From Montifringilla adamsi (Eukaryota > Chordata > Aves > Passeriformes > Passeridae): a stretch of 64,000 nt of DNA. Where the stretch lies: NCBI GenBank assembly GCA_017590115.1, contig JAGGNK010013558.1, forward strand, positions 8,103,969 to 8,167,968, read 5' to 3'. Positions 1 through 11,460 of this stretch are shown one piece after another. Positions within the stretch are counted from its first letter, which is position 1; each line of letters opens with the position of its first letter. The position numbers were made by a program, and so were the translations under genes. The notes under the pieces are model-generated. The model did not search any database and was not told the origin of the DNA. It saw only the letters and a list, made by a program, of their open reading frames with translations.

Positions 1-2247
1 ACATATGCCTCCACACACAGAAGCAGGGCAGCACAATTTCTTGCCAGCACTCAGCTCTAGCAAGTGCCATTTATTACACAGCACACTGAGACATTTCCCA
101 GGCAAGGCATCCACTGCTAAACGTGGCTGCAAAGTCCACTCCTCACACCAGGGCCATGAAAGATGATTGGATTCTTCTCCTGATAAGTAAACTCTACATA
201 ATCCTCAGGGATGATAAAGTTTGTCTAAAGTCCAGAATCTGGGTCAGATTATCGGTTACCTCTACAGCAGTTACACCAATAATGAATTTGGACCTCAGAC
301 TTGAAAACTCACAATATTCTTTGATGCATATATCTTCATTTTGACATACACATAAAAAATTAAACTAAGTTTGTGAAAATGCACAGAAAACCCTTCATAA
401 AGCTGAAGCATCTCCATTTCCATGCAAGCCAGACTTAAGCACTCAAAATAAATGAAAATATATTTTTAAATAATATTACCATAGGAAGTTCAAACCTGCA
501 AAGGTGCCCAGCATTAGATTATACAGCATCATAACTTTCCTCATAATTGTAAAATAAAGTGTTTACTCTTCACAGCTCAAATTTGTATACTCAATCAGAC
601 ACACCAAACTGATGACCCTTCTATTATCCTGAGCCCTGAACAGTAATTCAGGATTGTCTTTTGTAGCAGCCAAACACTTTCCTACTGGAAAGCTTTGCAA
701 GAGCCAGGCTCAGTCAGTTGCAGGGTGAGGAGCTGCCCTGGGCACGAGGTGGGAGTGGGAGGGTGGCAGGGCTGCATGTGCTGTGCTATGCTGACCTCCT
801 TCCTCCCTATGGCTGATGGAGACCCCAGTTCACCTGCAGCTGCTTTATGGCTCTGCCTTTCACAGCCCTTGCTGCTGTGGCTAAAGCTCAGCCTGAATGT
901 GAACCTGCTGTACCCAAGTGAAACAGGCAAAGTATTTCTTACTGGGCTGGATAAGGGCCAGAACCCTTGGAAACCTGTTGCAGTCTGTAATCAGCTCAGC
1001 AAGTTCATTGCCTTTGCATCACTCGCCCCCCTTGCCAGGGCAGCGCTGGGATGTGGTTCCAGGATAAACAGAGGCAGGCTCTTCAGGGACCTGCTGGCAG
1101 TGCCTTCCTCTGGGTACTTGGTTTGTGAATGTCTTCATTCACAGGCAGAGCACCAATGCCAGTGTAGCAATCAAAGCTTTCCAGATATGTGAGAGTTTGC
1201 CTGAAGTAAATGTCTTACACAGGTATTTACCATCCATAAGGTGTTTGGTTTGTGAGTTTTGCTCCTTGCCACTTTTGCCCTTTAAGAAGCCACCAAAGGT
1301 GCTTCCTGGGACCTGTTCTGTCTCCGCAGCTCACCACCCAGATGTTCCCAAAGGAGGGGGTGGCACTTGGGATGCACTGCTGGCAGGCAGGACAGCCTCT
1401 GCTGCTGCTCCCCAAGCCTCTCTGGGGGAGTCAGTGCCCTACAGGTGCACAGGGCCCCTCCACAGCAGCAGGGGGATCCTTGTCTGCATCATGCATTAGG
1501 TCACTGATGAGTTAATGCTTGTACAGGGCTCTCTATTTCCAGTGCTCTGTAAGAAGTAGGAGTTATTGCCATTAGTAAATAAACATTTCTTTACTGATGT
1601 CTGTACTCCAGCTATTCAAGTCACCTTTTTCTCTTCTGCCCACTCCCTTCCTTACAGGTCTGTGGGGCAGGGTTGATCACATGTGAATTAAATGTAATTA
1701 GGCTGAAAAGTTGATGATGAAAACTGAAATTCCATCTACATCTTCCTACTCACATTTTATTTCACTCAGGAGGTGCTTGAGCTGTTATTGTCCTCTGGAG
1801 CTAGCACAAGTGTGGGTCACAAACTAACTTTAAAAACAATAGCTTTTATGCATTGCATTAGAAATTATTTGGCAGTTCTGTTGATGGACTGAAACAGCTT
1901 AAAAGTGAATCTCATCAAGTCTGTCCTTATGTCCAGAATAGTATGCAATAAATAGTGTTTTATGGTTTTGCACTGATCTGTGTACTGTAGGAGGACCTTC
2001 TTCCCTTGCGTTGCTCCAGGTATCTTTTTCGCTAGAGATTTTTCTTTTGAAACTCTGTGGTTTTTCAGGTAACATTCAGAAACCATTTCTTTTGTTGTTG
2101 TTTTTGTAGTTTTCCTTGTAGCTCATTGATTTGTTCAAACCAAAAACTCAAAGCCAATCTCTGAGGCTGTCAGCCTATTTAGCTGTGGAGGAAAGTCCAC
2201 CAACTTCTGTAAATAGAGATGATAGCGTGTGGCCCAGAGGGCTGCTG

Positions 2248-2305
2248 GAGCTCAGCCCCAGCTCCAAATACCAGAGTGCTGAGCTCAGCCCCAGCTCCAA
2301 ATACC
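2248..2305. repeat. Two-copy tandem duplication, 33-bp period
   Basis: The 25-bp segment at 2248-2272 (core CAGCCCCAGCTCCAAATACC) recurs exactly at 2281-2305, giving a period of 33 bp. The 8-bp remainder of the unit is not repeated in full after the second copy. This is a simple local duplication, probably from replication slippage. It creates a repeated peptide in one frame, but nothing suggests that frame is translated. Confidence 0.85.
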
Positions 2306-3432
2306 CAGGGGGGCTATTCACTACTCATGGGACCACAATAGCCCCTGGGACCCCTTCCCTGCAACCTCCTGTGGCTGAGCAGCCATCTGCAAGTTGTAGT
2401 GCAATAGCCCTCACACCTCCTCTTTTATTGCTTCATATTAAAATTGCTATTGCCAGCAACACTTTGTAAGGCAATAAGCACTCTGCAAGCTCTGAAGTTT
2501 TGGTTTTTTTTAAAGTTGATTCATCTTAAAAATCTGACCCGTTTTTCAGAAAAGGTAACCAACATAATTGGAATTTTTTTTTTAAGGAAGTATGGTTAGA
2601 AATGCCACAGCAAAGTTTAACCAAGGGGTCATACCAAGGGGTCATTCTGTCACTCCTGGGCAAAGGGGAGGGCTCTGCACTGTGGGTGAATGTCACAGCA
2701 AAAGCTTTTGGTTTATGATTAAAGCTGAGGAAAGCAGAGAGTGGCAGGCCCTGGGTTTTGTGCTCATTTTCACTGGCTGGCCTTTGCAAGGCTTTGGTCA
2801 CAGAAATGAAACCTTAGCACAATCTGCCTGCCTGCATCAGCATTATTCTTTTCCCACTTCTGCCACTTTAGAGCCTTTCTTCTTGCCATTAGCAAACCCT
2901 CAAGCCCCAACAACTGCCAAAACCCTCCAGGCAGATGAAAGGAAGTGGATCCATTTTCTCTAAACTGGCTCCATGATATTTTTATGAAGAGCCTCTTAAC
3001 AGATCCAACACTTCAGCTCAAGAATGCCTTTTGAAGGCCAGCAGAGCCTGTGAGTGGGACAGGGATTAAAGTAATCCCCTCCCCTGCCCCATCTAGAACC
3101 TCTCCTGGAAGGAGTTTTATCTGCTCCCATCCTCTCCATGTAGGTCCTGAGCAGCTTTGCTGTTACAAAAGGTCTGCAACAGTACCACAGAGCTTCATGC
3201 TCTTGTTTTAGAAAACAATGCATTATAATATATCCTCTCTAAGGCAGGAGTGGCATGTGACCTAAGAGAAACTTTTATACTTTGTTTCAAACCTTTACAT
3301 TAATAACTGCAGTGTCTGTGACTACCAAAATGTGTTGGTTTTGTTGTTCCTCTGTACTGGTGATGCACAGAGCAGAGAATGAAGACATTGGTGATCAGTT
3401 ATGCATCAGCTGCAGCTATTAAAATGCAAGGA

Positions 3433-3463
3433 TTTATAAACTAACCACCAGTTAGTTTATAAA
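3433..3463. repeat. Perfect inverted repeat, 13-bp arms
   Basis: TTTATAAACTAAC (3433-3445) is followed after the 5-nt spacer CACCA by its exact reverse complement (3451-3463). The stem is AT-rich and has no following T-tract that would suggest a terminator. It could form a hairpin in RNA or a cruciform in DNA; its function is unknown. Confidence 0.85.
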
Positions 3464-4158
3464 GCCATAGATGATGATGCTGTCTAATCCCCATCTCCAG
3501 ACAGGTTCTAGTGATAACCAAGTGCATGGGCTTTTTACATATTTTAAAGAATTTACATTTTTTGAACATAACTGGTTTTCTTCTTAGAATACCTTTTTCC
3601 TGGACTGCCTCTTCTTCTGCTATGCAGGTAAATGCAAAAAAGGGGAATTTCTGGAGATCTCAATACGGTTCCCATGCTGCTTTTTTTCTTCTTTATCAAA
3701 CAAAATTTTAAAACCCTCTTGATATGTATTTTGTAATACTCTGTATGAAAACTTTGTCAGCATCGTCACACTTTTCTTGGCAGTGCATATATTCTTGGAA
3801 AAGTTTCAGTCTATTCCAGTTGCAGTATGTCCACTCCCCCTTAGAGTCACTCTGTGCCAAAGGAGGTGCGAAAAAAGGTACAGATGGCATCAGGCAAGGA
3901 AACTCTGTAAAAAAAGGGCAAAAGTGAATGTGGGCAGTTGTAAGGTAGGCCACTCAATTTACCTTGCACAGAAACAACCAATATGTGCAGAGACTGAGTC
4001 TAAACAAGGAACCAAGTAGAGAAAAGCAAGAAGTCTGGGAAGCCTTCAGCCACCCTGCTGGCTGCACGCTGCCTAGGCCTGAGTTTGTGCTAAGTTCTGT
4101 GTAAGTTCTGTTCTAAGAAAGATTGAAGAAAGTCAAATATGCCATAAAAAATTAAATT

Positions 4159-4172
4159 AAAAAAAAAAAAAA
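4159..4172. repeat. Poly(A) tract
   Basis: A run of 14 A follows an AAATTAA context about 125 bp upstream of the first LTR. It could be a degraded retroposon tail, but I see no recognisable retroposon body immediately upstream. Confidence 0.7.
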
Positions 4173-4297
4173 CCCATGCCACAAGGGATTTGTTATGCAG
4201 AAAATTTTCAAATGAAATATGGGTGCTTTGGTGTCACTTTAGTGACTGATTCCTCTGATACCCATCATTACAGGCAGGGCCAAGGCTGATGTACTGA

Positions 4298-4680
4298 TGT
4301 CACATTCATATTTCCTGGAAAATCCCTGAAAAATCTGAGAAGTCTCAGAGAAAAATTAAAACAATAATTATCTCATTTGCTTCTTCCGTGCTGTGCTCAC
4401 ATGTGGAATGTGTTTGGAGATTGTTTGCCCACAGGTGATTGTTTCATTGGGTTCTGCTGTGAGTTATTTTGACTCAATGGCCAATCAGTGCCAAGCTGTG
4501 TCAGGACTCTGGAGAGAGTCATAAGCTTTCATTATTATCTTTTTAGCACTCTGTAAATATCTTTTCTGTATTCTTTAGTATAATGTAGTATCATAAAATA
4601 ATAAATTAACCTTCGGCGAACATGGAGTCAGATTCATCATTCCTTCCTTCATCTGGGCACCCCACAAATACAATATGCCA
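4298..4680 (+). mobile_element. Solo LTR of an endogenous retrovirus, degraded copy
   Basis: The element starts TGTCACATTCATATTT and aligns along its length with the second LTR at 17244-17665. Shared blocks include AAAACAATAATTATCT, a GGAGATTGTTTGCCCA-like block, a CCAATCA box, GTCAGGACTCTGGA and the AATAAA polyadenylation signal at 4600-4605, followed by an ATGGAGTCAGATTCATCA block. Compared with the second copy it has lost about 25 bp near the 5' end. No gag, pol or env sequence adjoins it, so it is a solo LTR left by recombination between the two LTRs of a provirus. The 3' boundary is approximate and no flanking target-site duplication is visible, consistent with an older insertion. The family assignment (songbird ERV LTR) is from memory. 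Confidence 0.85.
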
Positions 4681-7600
4681 TCTTCCAAATTTCCTTCCAA
4701 AACAAGAGCTCAGGAAGACCCTGGCTGAGATAATTTCATTCACCTGTTTGCTGTTGCTCTCCTCTTGCACACAAACCACGGGGACTAGCTGGGCTCTGTG
4801 CCCTGCACACACAGCACGAGTATCACTGTCTTCAAAGCTTCTCAGCACAGCTCTCACATCTGGGCTCTTCTAACAGGGCAGTGCGAAAGAGAGCACCATT
4901 TCTCCATGTCCTCCTCCTCCACTGCTGATCTGGTCATTTTTAAGTGGAAAGGGTGTTTATCCCAGACAATTTTACGCAGCAGGTTGAATACAATTTGCCT
5001 TCATTACATCTATGTGGGGAGAAAGGAGATCTGTAATGTCAGAAAAGGCCATAAAGCTATTTGTCATGGAAGAAAAAAACCCTATTTCAGACCCTTTAGG
5101 GCACATCATCCGATGACTTTGGGCTAATCTTAATGTACTGTTCTGGTATCTCAGCTTACCCAAGAAACTTATGCAAAAATTCAGGAGGCCACATCAAGGT
5201 GGTCCATGCTAAGAATGTCAAATATCAAGACAACTTCATATTTCATGTAGACCAACACAGACATATTTCCAGCCTTATCAGAATTTTTTTGGCCTCAAGG
5301 AATCTGTTAAAATGGACGGTATCAATATTCCTACTGCAAAATAAAATGGGTGGGGGTTTTCCTTTGCATCTCATAAAGAAGTTAAAACCTGTGCAGACCC
5401 ATTTTCAATAATCCTTGAAATCACATCTGCAACAGTTGAGGAGTAAAGCTCAATGAAAATTCACACAACAAGGTAAAAGTGTGTATTACAGGCTTAAGAG
5501 AAAGTGGGTGTGTCCACAGCAAAGTGGGGAAGTGCTGAGATACCTGGAGGTTCATTCTCACCTGTCAGTGCCTGGTAAATCAAAGTAAGGTCAGAGGCAC
5601 AAAAGGCACAGCAGTGCCAGTGGAAACTGGACCTGGGACCACTGAAAGGTGAATGTAATCCATTAACTGACTTGGATATCAGCAATTCCAGACTCAGAAA
5701 AACTCCCTTCTTTTCCTGCTGTGAACTTTTGGAATGAATTTTGATTTAAAGGTGTATCAATAAATGGTGCTTTACAGAACAAGCACAAGGAGCTTTTTTA
5801 ACTTGGGCCATTTCAGCTTTCTTAGAAGGAAATTAAAGTAATCTTTCCTGGGTATGGGTAACCTGAAAGGAGCAAGAGCCATTCCTGTGCTGTTTCACTG
5901 GTGCTGCACGGCGTTGAGGTGTGGGGCTGCCTGGGCAGAGAGCTCCCCAGCCCCACGGAGCAGGGGCAGCTGCTGGGCAGCCTCACAGGGAGACCTGTCC
6001 TGAGAACACTTGGCACCTGCAGCCTTCTGAGCACTGAGCTTGGCCATAGCCATTTCCCAGCCATCCTCCTGCCCATCCAGCTCTGCATCCTTTGGAACAT
6101 TGCTCCATGCAACTTCAGCTTTCCTTAGGCAAGCACCACAAACCCTGCACCAATCTCCCAGGTGCTGGAGTCAGTGTTTGGTTTTGGGAGACAAGTGGGA
6201 GAGAAGGAATGAGAGGGAAATGCTGACTCCCTCTCAAATCTGGTTTTGCTATCTTATATTCTATCTTATATGCTATATCATAGTTGAAGACAACTTTAAA
6301 TGTCTTCATTTAAAGCTAAATGGTTGTACATTTTATGGATATACGTTCATGCTCTATTGCTCCCCATATATGTTCTGTGTCAATCCATTCAATCTTGTCC
6401 ACATTTGCATTCTGCAAACTATATGCTATTAGAAGGTGTGTTTTTGATTGAACTTCTGTTCATCCTATTTTGTATTTTATATAACAGACTGTCACCAGGA
6501 ATATTCTGAATTCCACGTGGATACTAATGAGTGTGTTTGCTTGAGGTCAAATATTTCCTAGGAGCATTGCACTAAACAGAATATATCAAAATGTTCAAGA
6601 AACTGCTTTCAGGACCATTCAGACACTCTTTCACTGTGTCAGGAAAAAACCCAAGAGCCAAATGAGGCACTCTGAGGACAAAGCAAGCAGAGAGGCGAGC
6701 TGAGGTGGGCAACAGCTGCCTCCTTCCTCCCCCCGCTCTTTTCCCAGGGACTTGTGATGTGTGACACTGTATTTCTGTGCGGGTACATCAGCTGCACAAA
6801 TATACCGGTTGGTTGGCAGGGCATGGAGTCAAGGCTTCAATTACCTGTTGCCCCAAATTTCCCTGCCCTTGTGGTAGGTAAGGCAACCCTGGAGAAATGC
6901 TCTTGCTTCCTTGCACAATGGCTGTCCTTTTGGGCACAGCTCCACCCTCTACCTCTGAATAATGATCTTGTTTCTACAGTGGAATGTGAAATAGGGAAAA
7001 GAAGGTGGCCAGAACTCAAATGAAGGAATAAAAAAGAGCAGATGAATCCATTTTGGGATGTTCTTTTGATGCCCTTGCCTTCTATTTCCCTACTCTTCTT
7101 CTAAGCCCTCTGCAGTTATTTCAGTGTGAGTGCTGCTAGCCACATGGATAAGATTCAGCTTGCAAAAATGTATGCTTGCAGCAAGGAAGACTTACCCTTT
7201 AACCTTTAGCAGCCATTTCCTCTGAAAAGCACAAGTTTCATTTTCACTTACAGTGAAAAACGTGTGGAGGGGGAAGGGGAAGAGAACCTCATCTCTGCAA
7301 AACAGCCAAATGGTCCTGTTTTCATCCTCTGCACCAAACTTCACATAGCTCTTTCTGCATTATGCAGTGTGCCCTCAGGAAAGAGATCTGGCAGGAAAAG
7401 CAAATGCAAACTCTCTCGTTAGTCTTGAAAGGCCTGGTCGTGAGCATGTGGGGTCAATCCCCTTCAGCGGGTTCATTTTTCTTCATTGCAGTTTCATGAA
7501 TTTGGCCATAAGCAAAAAGTGGAGTTTAGTTAAAAAAAAAAAAAAACAAACTTAAAAGCATATATAGTATTCATTAAACAAAACTGAAAATTGCATGCCA

Positions 7601-7765
7601 TATTGGAAAAGTCAGGAAGGTAGAAGAAGAAATTCCACATCCCTGCAATACATCCAAAGATATTACAAACTCTAGCACCAGCAGCCTATGGGGCTCAGCC
7701 TGGGGTAAACCCATGTAACTCATGCTAATAGTTCTAGAAATGGGATGAAGAAGAAAGGAAATTTT
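4681..7765. other. Non-coding stretch
   Basis: No gene or mobile element recognised. Composition alternates between AT-rich DNA and moderately GC-rich patches near 5900-6070 and 6640-6740. A short A-run at about 7532-7545 is the only low-complexity feature. Frames of 60-130 codons occur on both strands without recognisable domains. Confidence 0.55.
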
Positions 7766-7842
7766 TTTGTTGTTGTTGTTGTTGTTGTTTTGGTTTTTTT
7801 GGGTTGATTTTGTTTTTTGGCTTGGTTTGTTGTTTTTTTTTG
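7763..7842. repeat. T/G-rich low complexity with (GTT)7
   Basis: A perfect GTT microsatellite of seven units (7769-7789) continues into about 50 bp made almost wholly of T and G. Read on the minus strand this gives a poly-Asn and Lys-rich frame, which is an artefact. The tract could be a decayed retroposon tail in minus orientation, but no body was recognised. Confidence 0.85.
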
Positions 7843-7849
7843 TTACTTG

Positions 7850-8990
7850 AAACTCAAGTAACAAAAGTAACTGCTCAAGTACTTTTCTGCATAGAACATA
7901 TGGGGCTTTTTTTCAGGTCTGACATGACTTGAAAGATAACATACCAGAAGGATAAACTTTACTGCAAGTCAGTGATGTTTTAATTCAGCTCATTGTTCTA
8001 ATCATCAAATACAGTTACCAAGAGAGAAAAGCTAATTTCAACTTCAAGGGACGCCAAAGCTCCCATCCCTGTTGTTTCCTGAGTTCCTGCCCTTCTCCTT
8101 GGAGGTTGCCCAGGCCAAGCATTTACTGAGGGTAGTGTGATGGTGCAGTGTGATGAATTTCCAGATAACCCTCGTCTTTGCTGCAGGGTTGCTGCAGAGG
8201 AGGGTGCCTGTGCAGAGCCCTTACCCCACATGCCCCAGCAGCCCTCCCCAAGAGGCTCCTTAGCCACAGGCACAGCACCCCTGAGCCTTCCCTGCCTTCC
8301 CTGCACTGCCTCCTTCTCCACAATGGCATTTCTAAAGCTTTCATACATTTTAAATATGCTGTTAGGTGTCCACCTTCCTGCAAAAGCTTTTGAAATTATT
8401 TTTGAATGGAAAGTCCATGATCTTATGAAAAATTCCACTTTCAAACTTTTTATTCAAACAAGTATCATCACATTTTCTCATGGCCTCAAAAAGATCATCT
8501 GAAGGATTGGTTCCCCAACTGTAAGGACTACACTTGGTCACCAGCCCTCTGGCACATACACATTTTAGCAACAGCAACCCTTGGGATGTTTCTCAGCACT
8601 CCCTGAGTCCTGCTAAAGCTCTGCTGTCTTCGCAGAGTAGAGCAGAGAGGGGAGAGCATCCCCTCCCAGGCAGCAAAGGTGCTGAACACAATGCTGGTGC
8701 CTTTCAGAAGATGTCATTGTGTACCAATACGCATGTAAACCACATAAACCTGGTGAAATTATAAGATATCGTAGTAAGCAAGGTGAAGAGATTTGACTGA
8801 AAAAATAAAAAGCTTGCTGATGAAATATAACTATGTGAGAAATTCCCTCAATCTATTGTGAACTGATAGAGAAGTGTGAATGGCAATCTTTTTTTTCTTT
8901 TTAGAGGAAAATGCAATGGATTTATTCTCTTATGGAAGTCAGCCTAAATGACTCAGTAGTATGGGGAAAAGGTGTAGAGGAGAGAGTTGA
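7850..8990. other. Non-coding stretch
   Basis: No gene or repeat recognised. A 12-bp palindrome CAAAAGCTTTTG lies near 8382-8393, and the same 12-mer occurs near 2699-2710. A GC-richer patch at 8080-8320 gives overlapping open frames on both strands, which indicates composition rather than coding. Confidence 0.5.
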
Positions 8991-9039
8991 GTGTGTGAGA
9001 ACAGAGAGTGCATAATGTATTAGCATCAGCAACACCGCC

Positions 9040-9290
9040 TGATGGGTGAAGGCTTTTATACTACCTCTCTATTGATAGGTATTTCAACCAGCAGTAAAAA
9101 ACTGCTCTTGACACTCATCTGTAGGGAAAAATATCCACATAGTCTTTGCTGTAGGACCAATTAGCCTGTGAAAGCAGCTGGGGGGGAAGGGGGAGGTGCG
9201 GGATATAAATGCGGGATGCATCCACACTTGATTACTCTAATGAAATGTCCATTGATTCCTATAGATTAATGTGAGAAGAACGGCAGCTGC
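9040..9290 (+). promoter_or_regulatory. Candidate promoter or enhancer with CCAAT, E-box, G-rich tract and TATA
   Basis: In order on the plus strand: a CCAAT motif at 9157-9161, an E-box CAGCTG at 9175-9180, a G-rich tract at about 9181-9200 and a TATAAAT box at 9204-9210, then AT-rich homeodomain-like sequence including AGATTAATGTG. Spacing between CCAAT, G-rich tract and TATA is compatible with a core promoter firing to the right at about 9235. No convincing first exon or open frame follows, so it could equally be an enhancer or the start of a non-coding RNA. The motifs are seen; their function is inference. Confidence 0.3.
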
Positions 9291-9299
9291 GGAGTGGCT

Positions 9300-9525
9300 A
9301 ACACCTCTAGGTCAGCAGCTCTGTGTGCGTGTGGACGTGTGCGATGGAGGGGGTAGCACAGCCAGCCCAAGGTAGACAAGAGAGGGCTCGTGTGGCTGCA
9401 GAGGCAGAGGTGGCTGCGGTGACAGCCGGCGACGGAGGGGGACCCGCGGGAGGCCACAGCGAGGGGCTGGGGGACAGCGCCGTCCCTCCCTGCCTCTCGC
9501 AGCCACTGCCCCTCGCTCCCATTTG
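9300..9525. promoter_or_regulatory. Small GC-rich, CpG-containing island
   Basis: A sharp rise in GC with CpG dinucleotides (for example in GTGACAGCCGGCGACGG near 9420) directly downstream of the TATA-containing block. Four overlapping open frames of 67-95 codons on both strands coincide with it, which is expected from few stop codons in GC-rich DNA. It is shorter and weaker than the islands at the right end of the window. Confidence 0.45.
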
Positions 9526-9539
9526 ACTTTGCTGTAAGG

Positions 9540-9860
9540 CAGGCTGAGCTCACAGGTCATCTGTTTTTGTTAGATTAATTTGATTCAGCGTGTAGGAATA
9601 GAGGGCTGAGCGGGCTAATGGCTCTCTGCAGGTGACATTGGGAATGGCCAACGCTCGCATCCTCCTCCCCCATGGCTGTGGCTGCCAAGAGAAGCCACGA
9701 CGAGGGGCTCCCTCTGGGTCAGGGATGCCGGCCCTCAGCCAGCACCTCACTGCAGCCAGCCCCTTGCATCTCAAGTGCTAATCCCTTATCTCTTGCGCCG
9801 TGTCATGTAGAAGGACTTAATTACAGAAACGGGCCGGGGGTTTGCTGAGCGGCCGCGGTG
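9540..9860. promoter_or_regulatory. Candidate conserved non-coding element
   Basis: Non-repetitive sequence mixing homeodomain-type cores (GATTAATTTGATT near 9573, ACTTAATTACAG near 9815) with CpG-containing segments, which is unusual for neutral AT-rich DNA. With the two preceding blocks it makes an approximately 800-bp regulatory-looking island isolated in a desert. Conservation cannot be measured from one sequence. Confidence 0.3.
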
Positions 9861-10660
9861 CTTGGCACAGGGCTGGCTTTATTGCACGGGGACCCTGCCG
9901 TCATTGCCACAAGAGATACAACAGCCTCTCACACACTAATTCTGATATTTTGGTGTTGAAGGGGGTGTGCTGTGCCAGGCATGCCTAGAGGAGCCACTGG
10001 AACTGTAAATTGTACTAGGAGAAGAGATAGATGTGGAAATATGAAATGGTGAAGTATTTAGGCTGGGACTCTAGAAATTACCTGTCAGATTAAACAAAAG
10101 TATCTCTGGGCCGGATTTGTGCTGGGATAGTATCCCACAGTTGTACCCATGGCCTGGTTCCTCCGGTCACAATAAAGGGAAATCTGTTACTGATTACTGA
10201 GGATGAAGAATCTTGTAGCTGTATTGCATTGTGAGGACGCCTTGACTTCAGTTAAGAACACAAAATAATCAGACACATTGTGGCTGTTGTTTCAGTTGTT
10301 TTCAATGCACACTTCACCACATCACTGTAGTACTTAGGAACAAGCACTACAACACTTGCCAAAAATATTAGAAACTGTTTCTTTGCAATACATACAAATG
10401 TGGTCAGGCAATTGCCAGACCCAAGTGGCCTTGCAAAGATCAGAGTCCCCCAGGAAGTGCAGGATCTGAGGCTGGGTATTGATATTCCTGCTGTATTGTG
10501 CTAACTCAGGGGGGAAAGATGAATCCTAACTCTAAAACAGGACTTTGAACAACCTGCTACTGGTTTGGCAGCCATTATATCAAATGTCCACAACTGATCA
10601 TAAGAGATAATCTGGTAAATGTGCATGTATGCTAACATGAGCAGAAAGAGGTCCAGAGAA

Positions 10661-10718
10661 ATGTACCCAGAGAATAGAAAGAGGAGTATTTACATATGAA
10701 AATAACAGATGGATTCAG
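10661..10718 (+). repeat. Dispersed 58-bp duplication, copy 1
   Basis: This 58-bp segment, beginning ATGTACCCAGAGAATAGAAA and ending AACAGATGGATTCAG, recurs in the same orientation at 13286-13353. Over the alignable 58 bp I count one substitution (ACCCAG versus ACCTAG). Similarity stops abruptly at both edges apart from purine-rich sequence on the left. It does not resemble a repeat family that I know. Confidence 0.9.
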
Positions 10719-11444
10719 TGTGGGATCACTTGCTCCCAAAGCAAGCACCAAGGCTTCAGCCCACACTGGGTGAAGCTTGGCATCTCCTGTTTTCATGCCA
10801 TTGAGTGACAAAACTTTGCAGCACCATCTGAAGAGCATGATTTATCCCTGAAAACACAAATACTGCACCCTGCACACATACATGTGTTTGTATGTATTTC
10901 CCCAAGACTGCTCCATGGCCACTTACCCTTAACCCTGCTCCTTCTTGGTGGATGCACGAACCCCAGTGGAGCAGGTGGCTGGGACTGAGGCTGTGCCCCA
11001 CCTGTGGCCACAGTGTCCCAGCTGTCCCATCTGGCAAAGGGCACTGGGGGGGCAGGAGGGTGTTGGCCTCAGTGCAGTGCTGTGCTGACCTTCACTACTG
11101 CAGCCAGACCTACCCAAACATGCCTCCACCTTCTTTGATGACTATAAAACACATGCTTTTAGTCATAATTTTTAATTTCTGTCTGTTCAAAACCATGTTT
11201 GTCAATGATTCCTCTTTTTAGTTCAGGATTTCCCCTTCTCATTAACTGGTACTTTGGTGTTCTGCTCTCCTGCAGAAACGCCTCGCTTCTCTCAGATGAA
11301 GAACAGTACCTGAGTAAAGACTTTTGTCATGCTGCTTTTCCCCTTTTCCAGAGTGGCAGGATGTGCAGTGTGCTGTCAGCACAGGTGCAGCTGGAGGAAT
11401 TAGAATGCAGAGCCTGGATGTGTTTGGCCTCTGTGGCTCAGGGG

Positions 11445-11460
11445 GTGTGTGTGTGTGTGT
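11445..11460. repeat. (GT)8 microsatellite
   Basis: Eight uninterrupted GT dinucleotides flanked by GGGG and GCAGG. Confidence 0.9.

Larger units (their letters stand above)
1..4297. other. Non-coding stretch, no recognisable gene
   Basis: Unique-looking vertebrate intergenic or intronic DNA. Reading frames on both strands are short and frequently interrupted, and none resembles a known protein. GC-richer patches (about 690-1500 and 2220-2420) explain the slightly longer open frames there. The only structure I can support inside it is a two-copy tandem duplication near 2.25 kb and a hairpin near 3.44 kb, listed separately. No splice-flanked exon, RNA gene or mobile element was recognised. 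Confidence 0.6.
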
